Assembly: GCF_000756385.1 (NCBI RefSeq)
Contig: NZ_JNFC01000067.1
Location: 86,588 to 150,587, forward strand
Length of the DNA: 64,000 bases
Direction: 5' to 3'
Origin: Sphingopyxis sp. LC363
Lineage (GTDB): Bacteria > Pseudomonadota > Alphaproteobacteria > Sphingomonadales > Sphingomonadaceae
The notes beneath the pieces were generated by a model. It made no database searches and was not told where the DNA came from. It was given only the letters and a program-made list of their open reading frames with translations. Positions 25,094-32,913 of this stretch are shown piece by piece. Each line of letters starts with the position of its first letter. Positions within the stretch are counted from its first letter, which is position 1. The position numbers and the translations under genes are program-made.

Positions 25094-26557
25094 ATGATGC
25101 GTAAGGACGAAGTGAGGGGGCTTGACCACTGGATCGGCGGGTCACCGGTTGCCCCTGGCGACGGCGCTTATTTCGAAAGCCTGAACCCGATTGACGACAG
25201 TCTCTATTCCCGGGCGGCTGCCGGGACTCCGGCCGACGTCGATCGAGCAGTTGAGGCGGCCGACACGGCCTATCGCCGGAACCGCGACCTTTCCGCAGCC
25301 GCGCGCGAGGGATGGATGATAAAGGCTTCGGCTCTCATGGAGCGTGACGCATCGCAATTTGCCGACACGCTCGTTGATGAAATCGGCTCGCCGATCGCAA
25401 AGGCCGGTTTCGAGACCCGGTTCGCCACGAGCTTCTTGCGCGCGGCCGCAGGCGTTCCCCGGCGCATTCGCGGCGAGACTATTCCATCCGATGCGCCCGG
25501 CCGCGTCAGCATGAGTTTTCGCGAACCGGTCGGAGTCGTTGCCGGCATTACGCCGTTCAACGTCCCGCTGATCAAGGGGATCAAGCAGTCGGCCATGGCG
25601 CTCGCGACGGGCAATGCCTTCGTCCTGCTTCCGTCGGAAGCGGCACCGCGCGTGGCCGATCAACTCGCGCGCCTCTGGGAGGAAGCAGGCGTGCCCGAAG
25701 GCCTGTTCAACATTGTATATGGGGACGGCGCCAAAATCGGCGATGCGCTTACTGGCCATCCCAAGGTTCGCGCGATCACCTTCACGGGCTCGTCCCGGGT
25801 CGGGCGGCATATCGCGCGCATCGCAGCTGAAGGCTTCAAGAAATATACCCTCGAACTCGGCGGGAAGAGTCCTCTCGTCGTCTGCGCCGACGCCGACATC
25901 GAAAAGGCCGTGGCGGCCGCGATCTTCAGCATCTTCATGTATCAGGGCCAGGTGTGCATGGGGGCGTCGCGTATCTATGTCGAACGTCCGATCTTCGACC
26001 GGTTCTCCAAGGCTTTCGCTGCTGCAGCTGCGAAACTCTCATCCGGCGATCTGCGCGATCCCGCAACGATGCTGGGTCCTATCATTTCCGGGCGTCAGCG
26101 CGCGCGCGTGCGGCAGCATATCGATGACGCCCGCGGCAAGGGAGCCGAAATACTCGCCGGGGGCGAATGGACGGGCCATGTGTGCCATGCGACCATCCTC
26201 TCCGGTGTCCAGCCCGGGATGGAGGTAGCGGCCCAGGAAACCTTCGGGCCGGTCACGTCGCTCTATCCGTTCGATGACCTCGATGAAGCCCTCCGGCTTG
26301 CCAACGACACCGAATATGGCCTGAGCGCCGCGATCTTCACGCGCGACATCGACAAGGCGCTTCGGTTCGCTCGCGAAATCGAGTCCGGGATGGTCCATGT
26401 CAACGCGCCCACGTTGCACGACGAGCCTCACGTGCCGTTCGGCGGTTCCAAGGCTTCCGGATTTGGCCGCGAGGGCACCGAGGCCGATCTTGAAATCATG
26501 ACCGAGTGGAAATGGGTGAGCATCCAGACCGACGCGGCCGTTGGGGGAGCACACTGA
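25094..26557 (+). CDS. Aromatic aldehyde dehydrogenase (vanillin/hydroxybenzaldehyde type)
   Basis: Aldehyde dehydrogenase of 487 residues. It contains TPFNVP for the oxyanion Asn, LELGGKSP for the general-base Glu and QGQVCMGAS for the catalytic Cys. The C-terminus (HDEPHVPFGGSKASGFGREG, then TEWKWVSIQ) is what I associate with vanillin and benzaldehyde dehydrogenases. Directly after the PCMH-type flavoprotein it most likely oxidises the resulting hydroxybenzaldehyde to the acid that the next gene product decarboxylates. Two ATGs (25094, 25097) follow AGGAGA. Confidence 0.87.
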   Translation: MMRKDEVRGLDHWIGGSPVAPGDGAYFESLNPIDDSLYSRAAAGTPADVDRAVEAADTAYRRNRDLSAAAREGWMIKASALMERDASQFADTLVDEIGSPIAKAGFETRFATSFLRAAAGVPRRIRGETIPSDAPGRVSMSFREPVGVVAGITPFNVPLIKGIKQSAMALATGNAFVLLPSEAAPRVADQLARLWEEAGVPEGLFNIVYGDGAKIGDALTGHPKVRAITFTGSSRVGRHIARIAAEGFKKYTLELGGKSPLVVCADADIEKAVAAAIFSIFMYQGQVCMGASRIYVERPIFDRFSKAFAAAAAKLSSGDLRDPATMLGPIISGRQRARVRQHIDDARGKGAEILAGGEWTGHVCHATILSGVQPGMEVAAQETFGPVTSLYPFDDLDEALRLANDTEYGLSAAIFTRDIDKALRFAREIESGMVHVNAPTLHDEPHVPFGGSKASGFGREGTEADLEIMTEWKWVSIQTDAAVGGAH

Positions 26558-28035
26558 TGTCTCAAGGAAAGTCATCCATTCGCGCCAACCTCGCCGATCG
26601 CGCAAGAGGCGTCGGATCGCTGCGCGATTTTCTGGAGCTCCTCGAAGAATATGGGCAGGCCATTACCTGGACGGACCGGATCATGCCCGAGCCCGACCTG
26701 CGCAACATTGCCGTGGCCGCCTCGCGCGATGTCAACCATGCTCCTGCGATCCTGTTCGACAATATAGCGGGCTACCCCGGGAAACGCACGGTTGTCGGGG
26801 TGCACGGCTCTTGGGATAATATCGCGCTGCTCCTGGGTCAGCCAAAAGGCACCACAATCCGGGATATGTTCTTCGACATAGCCGGGCGCTGGGGCGATGC
26901 CTCTGCCCAGATCAGCCGCGTTTCCGAGGGGCAGGCGCCTGTCCATGAGTGCCGGCACGAGGAGAATATCAATCTCTACGACCTGCTGCCCGTGTATCGC
27001 ATCAACGAGTTTGACGGGGGTTTCTATTTGGCCAAGGCGTCGGTGGCTTCGCGCGATCCGTTGGATCCGGAAAATTTCGGCAAGCAGAATGTCGGCATCT
27101 ACAGGCTTCAGATCCAGGGTCCCGATCGCTTCAGCCTGATGACGATCCCGTCGCATGACATGGGACGCCAGATCCTCGCAGCGGAACGCGAAGGCCTGCC
27201 GCTCAAGATCGCCGTCATGCTCGGCAACCATCCCGGCGTCGCGTTGTTCGCAGCAACACCAATCGGCTACGACGAGTCCGAATATGCTTATGCCTCGGCG
27301 ATGATGGGAGCGCCGATCCGGCTGACGAATTCCGGCAACGGTATCGACATCCTCGCGGATAGCGAGATCGTCATCGAAGCCGAGCTCCAGCTTGGTGAGC
27401 GCGTCTTCGAAGGGCCGTTCGGTGAATTCCCAGGATCCTACAGCGGCGTGCGACGCGCCCCTGTCTTCAAGGTGACCGCCGTCTCGCACCGAAAGAACCC
27501 TATATTCGAGAATATCTACATCGGTCGTGGCTGGACGGAGCACGACACGTTGATCGGTCTTCATACGTCGGCGCCCATCTATGCACAGTTGCGCCAGACC
27601 TTTCCCGAAGTCACCGCGGTGAATGCGCTGTACCAGCACGGACTGACAGCGATCATCGCGGTCAAGAACCGGATGGCGGGCTTCGCAAAATCCGTGGCGC
27701 TCCGCGCGCTTGGTACGCCCCATGGCCTCATGTATCTGAAAAATCTGATCATGGTCGATGGCGATATCGATCCCTTCGATCTCAACCAGGTCATGTGGGC
27801 CCTGTCGACCCGGACGCGCGCGGAGGACATCATCGTCCTGCCGAACATGGCGATGGTCCCGATCGACCCCGCTGCCGTGACGCCGGGGAAGGGGCACCAT
27901 CTGATTATCGACGCAACAAGCTATCTCCCGCCCGATCCGGTGGGCGAGGCACATCTGGTCACCCCGCCCACCGGCCAGACTATCGATGACCTCGGCAAAC
28001 GGATCCAGGCGATGCAACGAGGCGAGACGCTATGA
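26557..28035 (+). CDS. bsdC: UbiD-family hydroxyarylic acid decarboxylase, large subunit
   Basis: Prenyl-FMN-dependent decarboxylase of 492 residues. The glutamate pair of the family is in the EGPFGEFPG segment, with YSGV after it, and the C-terminal HHLIIDAT region is also typical. With a BsdD-like partner next door it fits the non-oxidative hydroxyarylic decarboxylases (BsdBCD, VdcBCD), which act on 4-hydroxybenzoate, vanillate or protocatechuate. Its ATG shares a base with the stop of the aldehyde dehydrogenase (TGATG), so the acid would be made and decarboxylated by adjacent gene products. Confidence 0.92.
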   Translation: MSQGKSSIRANLADRARGVGSLRDFLELLEEYGQAITWTDRIMPEPDLRNIAVAASRDVNHAPAILFDNIAGYPGKRTVVGVHGSWDNIALLLGQPKGTTIRDMFFDIAGRWGDASAQISRVSEGQAPVHECRHEENINLYDLLPVYRINEFDGGFYLAKASVASRDPLDPENFGKQNVGIYRLQIQGPDRFSLMTIPSHDMGRQILAAEREGLPLKIAVMLGNHPGVALFAATPIGYDESEYAYASAMMGAPIRLTNSGNGIDILADSEIVIEAELQLGERVFEGPFGEFPGSYSGVRRAPVFKVTAVSHRKNPIFENIYIGRGWTEHDTLIGLHTSAPIYAQLRQTFPEVTAVNALYQHGLTAIIAVKNRMAGFAKSVALRALGTPHGLMYLKNLIMVDGDIDPFDLNQVMWALSTRTRAEDIIVLPNMAMVPIDPAAVTPGKGHHLIIDATSYLPPDPVGEAHLVTPPTGQTIDDLGKRIQAMQRGETL

Positions 28036-28271
28036 CTGCACCCCATTGCCCGCGATGTGGCTCCGACGCTTCGATCCCTGATTTCCGCGGCGTCGATGGC
28101 GAGAAAACGATTTGGACAATCCATCGCTGCACGGCCTGCTGTTTCTCTTGGCGCGACAGCGAGCCGGCGAGTGCGATCGACCCGCGTGTGCGCGCCGAGG
28201 AGTTCGCGATCGATGTTTCGGAGCCGGATCTTTTTCCGATCGTCCTGCAACCTTCGACCATGCGGAAATAG
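28032..28271 (+). CDS. bsdD: BsdD/VdcD-like small decarboxylase subunit
   Basis: Small protein of 79 residues with two CxxC pairs (C6/C9 and C33/C36), followed by FSWRDSEP, matching the CxFTWRxCEP pattern of BsdD/VdcD. In Bacillus and Streptomyces this subunit accompanies the UbiD-type enzyme in hydroxyarylic acid decarboxylation. The cysteines suggest a small zinc-ribbon fold. Start overlaps the bsdC stop (ATGA). Its presence strengthens the catabolic reading of the ubiX/ubiD pair. Confidence 0.9.
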   Translation: MTAPHCPRCGSDASIPDFRGVDGEKTIWTIHRCTACCFSWRDSEPASAIDPRVRAEEFAIDVSEPDLFPIVLQPSTMRK

Positions 28272-28283
28272 GGGGTGATCAAG

Positions 28284-29744
28284 ATGGACGCAAATCGCCA
28301 AGCCGCCGCGCTCGACGCGCTAGAAGCACTGGTCGGTGCCGATGGGGTAACGCGCGATCCGGCGGCGCTCGCACCCTTCCATTCCGGAGTCGCCCTGCCC
28401 CTGGGTATCATCGCGCCGCGCGACACCGAGCAACTTGCCAAGGTCCTCGCGGTGGCGAGCGAGGCCGGAGCGGCGCTTCAACCTGTGTGCCGCGCGGTCG
28501 CAGGTCAGGAGGTGGCGGCACGCGACAAGATCATATTGCTCGATCTTGGCCGCATGAATGAGATTCTCGAGATCAATGAGAACTTGGCTTACTGCCTCGT
28601 CGAGCCAGGCGTCACCTTTCGGCAACTCTCCGAACAGATAGGCGAGCGGGGGCTCAAGCTCTGGGTCGATTGCCCGGGTGAGCCCGACGAATCGGTGGCG
28701 AGCGCCTTTCTGAAGCGGCGCGTGGGCTATACCCCATATGCCGATCATTATCTTATGCAATGCGGGCTTGAGTTGATGCTGGCCGACGGCCGCAGTGTCC
28801 GGACAGGGATGGGTGCTATGCCCAAGAGTACCTGCTGGCAGCTCTTCAAATTTGGTTACGGGCCCTGGATCGACGGGCTCTTCACACAATCCGATCTTGG
28901 CGTCGTGACCAAGCTCGGCCTCTGGCTCATGCCCCAGCCCCCGGCAGCGCAATCCTTTGCTGTCACGGTGCCGGACGAAGACGATCTTGGCAAACTTCTC
29001 GATGTACTGGGCCCGCTCAAGACCAATATGGTCGTCCCCAATGGCGTGGCGGTGGCAAATGCGCTGCACGAAGCAGCGCGTTCGGGCAAGGTACGCCGCG
29101 ACTTCGGCGGCACCGGCCCAATGTCCGCCGGCGAGGTTCGAAAAGCCGGGGAGTCGATCGGGCTTGGCTACTGGACTCTTTACGGCTCGCTTTACGGGCT
29201 CCCCGACAATGTTCGCATCGCTTGGTCGATGGTCCAGGACGCGTTCGCATCGATCAAAGGCTCGCGGGTGCTGGCCGCTCCCGCAGCCGGGATGGAAGGA
29301 CTGTGGGCGTGGCGAAAAGGCATGATGCTTGGTTCGGTCGGTAATGCACTTGGCCGCCCTTCGGCCTGGGCCGGAGGATCCTCTCTCGACATCGGCCCCA
29401 TCAGCCCGGTTGATGGCAAGGAAGGGCTTCGCCTTTATGACTTGTCGCGCGATATTTCCGGCCGGCACGGTTTCGATTTTGTCGGAGAAACGAATGCCGT
29501 CTGGCGCTCTGCCCAGCATCGGCAGTATTTGTGCTTCGATGGCAGTCCCGCGGGCAGTAAACGGGCGAGAGACTGCGCTATCGAGCTGATCGATGCGCAG
29601 GCAGGTGCCGGATTTGGACAGACGCACGTCGAGCCGGCGCTCGCCGCCTCTGCTAGGGCGACCTATGAAAGCGGCGCGATAACTCAACTGCACGCGCGCG
29701 TGAAACGCGCGCTCGATCCCGCGAACCTCTTTCTGTCGGCCTGA
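28284..29744 (+). CDS. VAO/PCMH-family paralog with degenerate FAD-binding loops
   Basis: Protein of 486 residues, clearly related to the flavoprotein at 23.5 kb (shared RMNEIL, GYTPYADHYLMQC, FTQSDLGVVTKLGLWLMPQPP). At the place of the glycine-rich FAD loop GTGRNFAYGG it reads PVCRAVAGQEVAARD (67-81), and GGVMGNALEHGAG is replaced by DESVASAFLKRRVG. The GGGGHVNF segment is also changed to GGSSLDIG. The frame is open throughout, so it is not an obvious pseudogene. It may be a non-catalytic partner of the intact paralog or bind flavin differently (inference). The ATG at 28284 follows GGGGGTG; a GTG at 28275 is possible. Confidence 0.8.
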   Translation: MDANRQAAALDALEALVGADGVTRDPAALAPFHSGVALPLGIIAPRDTEQLAKVLAVASEAGAALQPVCRAVAGQEVAARDKIILLDLGRMNEILEINENLAYCLVEPGVTFRQLSEQIGERGLKLWVDCPGEPDESVASAFLKRRVGYTPYADHYLMQCGLELMLADGRSVRTGMGAMPKSTCWQLFKFGYGPWIDGLFTQSDLGVVTKLGLWLMPQPPAAQSFAVTVPDEDDLGKLLDVLGPLKTNMVVPNGVAVANALHEAARSGKVRRDFGGTGPMSAGEVRKAGESIGLGYWTLYGSLYGLPDNVRIAWSMVQDAFASIKGSRVLAAPAAGMEGLWAWRKGMMLGSVGNALGRPSAWAGGSSLDIGPISPVDGKEGLRLYDLSRDISGRHGFDFVGETNAVWRSAQHRQYLCFDGSPAGSKRARDCAIELIDAQAGAGFGQTHVEPALAASARATYESGAITQLHARVKRALDPANLFLSA

Positions 29745-29767
29745 CCTCAAACAAGGGAATCGAAAGC

Positions 29768-30109
29768 ATGAAGATGGGATTGCTGGCGGTCGCTCTGCTG
29801 ATGCTAACCGCTTGTTCGAAATCGTCAGATGCGGACAAACCGGACGGTGCAGAATTATATGCCCTGAACTGCGCGGGTTGTCACGACCCGGGCCCGGGTC
29901 ATCCCGCCACTATGCTGCTTGAAGAGATGGAGCGACCCGTTGCGCCCCTCATTGGCCGCAAGGACCTCGACAAGGACTATGTCCACTCGGTCGTCCGAAA
30001 CGGGCTGATCGAAATGCCGCCATTCCGCCCAACCGAGCTGACAGACGCCGATGTGGATCTTGTATTCACCTACATCAAGACGGCAAAGGGTCCTTCGAAC
30101 GCTCCTTGA
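29768..30109 (+). CDS. pchC: c-type cytochrome lipoprotein, PchC-like
   Basis: Small cytochrome of 113 residues. It has a lipoprotein signal (LLMLTAC, lipid-modified C16), the heme site C35-x2-C38-H39 (CAGCH) and a likely axial methionine in EMPPF. It would sit on the periplasmic side of the inner or outer membrane. Placed after the PCMH-type flavoproteins, it fits the electron-accepting subunit PchC. A lipid anchor is an unusual feature for that role. Its last 35 bases overlap the convergent gene at 30075. Confidence 0.88.
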   Translation: MKMGLLAVALLMLTACSKSSDADKPDGAELYALNCAGCHDPGPGHPATMLLEEMERPVAPLIGRKDLDKDYVHSVVRNGLIEMPPFRPTELTDADVDLVFTYIKTAKGPSNAP

Positions 30110-30608
30110 CGACGAGGCGCGCAAGGCTTTGCAAGGCATCGGCAGCGTCAGTCTCGTTAACGATCCGCGTATAGGCCGTCAGACTGAGGTTTGCGGCGTT
30201 CATTCGGTCCGCGCAGCTCTCAGCTCCAAGCGCACTCGCCGCGCTGATTAGCAGGTGCTGCGCCAGCCGTTCCCCTTCGAGTTCGGCCATCTTTACGAGG
30301 CGCCGGACACGCTGCGCCTTGGCAGCCGAGGCCCCGCTGGTACTGGCGGGAGCTTTCAGCCACCGGCGGGCCTGACGCAGTGGCCCGATGACTTCTGAAT
30401 TTGTCGCCTCAATTTCTGCGAGGAGAAAACGCAATTCCGTCTCGCTAAGCACGATCGACCGCAGCTGCGCTAACCAGCAGCACAGAAGCAGGAGGTTGAC
30501 ATCGAAGCCATGGTCGTCCTGCAAGCTGAGGCAAATATCCGCTACACCGGGCTGCGCATAAGCTGATACCGAGAAACGCCAGAAGGTGTCGGGATCGAGT
30601 GGCTTCAC
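30075..30608 (-). CDS. TIGR02444-like conserved hypothetical protein
   Basis: Cytoplasmic protein of 177 residues. Its N-terminus (FWRFSVSAYAQPGVADICLSLQ followed by VNLLLLCCWLAQ) matches the TIGR02444 family, whose function is unknown. The remainder is helical and charged. The start is a GTG at 30608 preceded by GGGGGCAGG. It converges on and overlaps the cytochrome gene by 35 bases. Nothing in its sequence ties it to aromatic catabolism. Confidence 0.65.
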   Translation of the reverse strand: MKPLDPDTFWRFSVSAYAQPGVADICLSLQDDHGFDVNLLLLCCWLAQLRSIVLSETELRFLLAEIEATNSEVIGPLRQARRWLKAPASTSGASAAKAQRVRRLVKMAELEGERLAQHLLISAASALGAESCADRMNAANLSLTAYTRIVNETDAADALQSLARLVVKERSKDPLPS

Positions 30609-30680
30609 GTCCTGCCCCCGAAATCCCCTCGCATGCCAGCGCCCGGGAGGCTCCCGTTTATGGCGATCGCACCAAGCGGG

Positions 30681-31493
30681 TCAGGAATCCCCACGCATCT
30701 CCTCCGGCTGCCAGCCCATTGCGTTGCTGGCTTTGAGAGCGGCGGCCTGGACTTTGTCGATATTGCTCTGGCAAAAGAATTTTTCGTCGGTCATCCGGCC
30801 AAGTACGCCAATCACCGCGATCAGCTTTTCCTGCATGTCGAATACCGGGACTGAAATGGCAGCGAGCCCCGGTACCACTTGGCCGTCCACCTTGGCGTAG
30901 CCTTGCCTCCGGATCTCCGTCAGCATAGCTTGCAGCTCGATTTCATCGATGGACGTCCGCGCAGCGCGCTCACGTTCAAGCAGCCGCTTATAGGCAGGGA
31001 GTGGCTGGAAAGCCATGAAAACTAGCCCTGCAGACGAATGCTGAATGGGAAGGACCGATCCGACGTGCAAAGACGTCGCAATTGGAACGCCGCCATCGAG
31101 CCAACGGATGATCGTCGGCCCATAGTCACCCCATATCGAGAGCAGACCAGTGGTCTCGAGATCATCCGCAAGCTGCCGCAGATAGGCGGTGGTGATGCGA
31201 ATAACGTCGAGCCTCGACAAGGCCGAGAGTCCGATCTTGAGGGCGGTTGGACCGAGAGAATAGCGACCGTCCGCAGGCTCCTGCTGGACCAGCCCAGTAT
31301 TAATGTAGGCCTGGAGATATCGGTGCGCCTGGCTGCGCGACATCTCGGCTCCCGCGGCGATATCGCGAAGGGGTGCGCAGCCGCCGGGACAAGATATCAG
31401 CGCTTCGAGCACGCGGACCCCAGTCTCTACCGACTGGATACTCTTGCGAGGCTTTTGCGCAACATCGCGCGGCGATTTGGAAGAGGCGGACAT
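30681..31493 (-). CDS. IclR-family transcriptional regulator
   Basis: Regulator of 270 residues with an N-terminal winged helix-turn-helix (SIQSVETGVRVLEAL, then EMSRSQAHRYLQAYI) and a C-terminal ligand-binding domain (HVGSVLPIQHSSAGLVFMA). IclR proteins such as PcaR, PobR and PcaU commonly respond to aromatic acids and bind short palindromes. It is the only IclR-type gene here, and a half-site matching 9 of 11 bases of the palindrome arm lies in its own upstream region, so autoregulation and control of the catabolic operons are plausible. I choose the ATG at 31493; a TTG at 31550 would add 19 residues. Confidence 0.9.
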   Translation of the reverse strand: MSASSKSPRDVAQKPRKSIQSVETGVRVLEALISCPGGCAPLRDIAAGAEMSRSQAHRYLQAYINTGLVQQEPADGRYSLGPTALKIGLSALSRLDVIRITTAYLRQLADDLETTGLLSIWGDYGPTIIRWLDGGVPIATSLHVGSVLPIQHSSAGLVFMAFQPLPAYKRLLERERAARTSIDEIELQAMLTEIRRQGYAKVDGQVVPGLAAISVPVFDMQEKLIAVIGVLGRMTDEKFFCQSNIDKVQAAALKASNAMGWQPEEMRGDS

Positions 31494-31646
31494 ATCGGAG
31501 TGATCGTCTTCAAGCTCTGTCACTCTCACGCTTTTTGCCTGACGTTCCAAACTTCTTCCATTCTCTTATTTTGTCCCTTTTGCAGGGATACGAGGGTTCT
31601 AGGAAGCAACAACAGATACAATTCATATCTCAAGATGCAAAGTCGT

Positions 31647-31657
31647 TTCTTGTGCAA
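31647..31657. promoter_or_regulatory. TTGTGCAA half-site upstream of the IclR gene
   Basis: TTCTTGTGCAA matches 9 of 11 bases of the left arm of the 1388 palindrome. On the minus strand it reads TTGCAC and points toward the IclR gene 150 bases away. The 276-base gap 31494-31769 holds nothing else that I can identify and is AT-richer than its surroundings. Confidence 0.4.
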
Positions 31658-31769
31658 CTGCCCGCGCGGCATTCCTATGCAATGGCAGATTGCGCCCTGT
31701 TGCCAGCCATTCGCGCGTATCCGCTCTCCTGCCGTGTGCCAGTGTCCGCCGGCAAATCGAACGTGAAAA

Positions 31770-32819
31770 TTAGCGCGGCGAGGATGCAGCCTCGACGGCC
31801 ACAGTTTCGACGCGGCCTGCTGCTGGCGGCTCGTCCTCGCGGCGTGTCGCCATGAACACCCCTGCACCGACAAGTGCCGCGCCCGCAATGTGAAAGGGAG
31901 CGAGATGTTCTCCAAGCAGGAGAATTGCAAGCGCAACCCCAAAGACTGGGGGCAGATTCATATAGATACTCGCGCGAGCGACACCGATCAAATCCACTGA
32001 ACGGTTGAAAAAGAAATATGCAAGGAGCGAAGGGAAAATTCCGACATAAAGGATGGCGAGCGGAACCTCAATCCTCGCCGCCATATAATGGCCGTGCGCA
32101 ATCTCCAGAAGATACGGGATGGCAATGCTTGCGGCCCCGACCGCGAACAGCGTTACGAGAAAGCTGAGCTGATGTATGGCGGGTTTCTTCCGCAAAAGGG
32201 TCGAGTAGAGCGAGTAGAGAAAAACGCCGAAAAGGGCGGCGGCATCTCCGCGGTTGAACGTCATGGCCAGAATATTGGCTAGGCTTCCTTGCGCGACGAT
32301 GACGAGCAAACCGGCCAGTGATACGAGCGTGCCTGCCAACTGACCGATCGTAATTCGGTCTCGAAAGATCACTGTCGAAAGCAGGAGTATCATCGAAGGC
32401 ATGGCGCCCTGCATCATCAGGTTATTCGTCGCCGTTGTATATTGAAGGCCCCAATAAACCACGAGGGCGAACGCTCCGATCCCAAGCGTTCCGAGAAACG
32501 ACAGCATTTTCCAATTCTGCAGAATTGCGCGACGATCCGCGACAAGATGCGGCCAAGCGAAAAGTAAGCCTACCCCCATTGCTACGACCCATCGCCAAAA
32601 GGCCATGCCGAGGGGGGTAACGAGGTGGTGAACTGCGCGCGCAACAATGGGGTTGAGGGCCCAAAAAAGCGAGGCTGCACAAAGCAATAAGCCAGCAGAA
32701 CCCCAGGCTCGCTGAAATATTGGAAATCGATGCGTCAATGGATGCCCCTTTTGGTCAGTTTGCCGATCTGGTGCGCCGCCCTGCGCTTCTTCTGGCTCGC
32801 AAAATTTGGCTTGAACCAT
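31770..32819 (-). CDS. EamA/DMT-superfamily permease
   Basis: Integral membrane protein of about 349 residues with roughly ten hydrophobic segments in two EamA repeats. The first segment begins near GSAGLLLCAASLFWALNPIVA, and the terminal one contains GAALVGAGVFMATRR. It would move a small metabolite across the inner membrane; direction and substrate are unknown. The start is uncertain: ATG at 32819 gives a 35-residue hydrophilic leader, while a TTG at 32738 after AAGGGG would start close to the first membrane helix. Same strand as the IclR gene, divergent from the CoA-transferase. Confidence 0.8.
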   Translation of the reverse strand: MVQAKFCEPEEAQGGAPDRQTDQKGHPLTHRFPIFQRAWGSAGLLLCAASLFWALNPIVARAVHHLVTPLGMAFWRWVVAMGVGLLFAWPHLVADRRAILQNWKMLSFLGTLGIGAFALVVYWGLQYTTATNNLMMQGAMPSMILLLSTVIFRDRITIGQLAGTLVSLAGLLVIVAQGSLANILAMTFNRGDAAALFGVFLYSLYSTLLRKKPAIHQLSFLVTLFAVGAASIAIPYLLEIAHGHYMAARIEVPLAILYVGIFPSLLAYFFFNRSVDLIGVARASIYMNLPPVFGVALAILLLGEHLAPFHIAGAALVGAGVFMATRREDEPPAAGRVETVAVEAASSPR

Positions 32820-32841
32820 GATCCGATCTGCGTCATCGCGT

Positions 32842-32854
32842 TGCACATAGTGCA
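32842..32854. promoter_or_regulatory. TGCAC-ATA-GTGCA inverted repeat
   Basis: Short perfect inverted repeat between the DMT permease and the CoA-transferase genes; with the preceding base it reads TTGCAC, like the other catabolic sites. AT-rich DNA (TTTTTCTAAATG) follows toward the CoA-transferase gene. Candidate operator for the divergent pair. Confidence 0.4.
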
Positions 32855-32913
32855 TCACATTTTTCTAAATGCAATAAGGAAGCGCATAAGGTGGCGCTCG
32901 CTGGAGGGGCACC

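Noticed and set aside
22318..28035. Ubiquinone-synthesis ubiX and ubiD
   Set aside because: The pair is separated by catabolic genes and followed by a BsdD-like subunit, which ubiquinone synthesis does not use.
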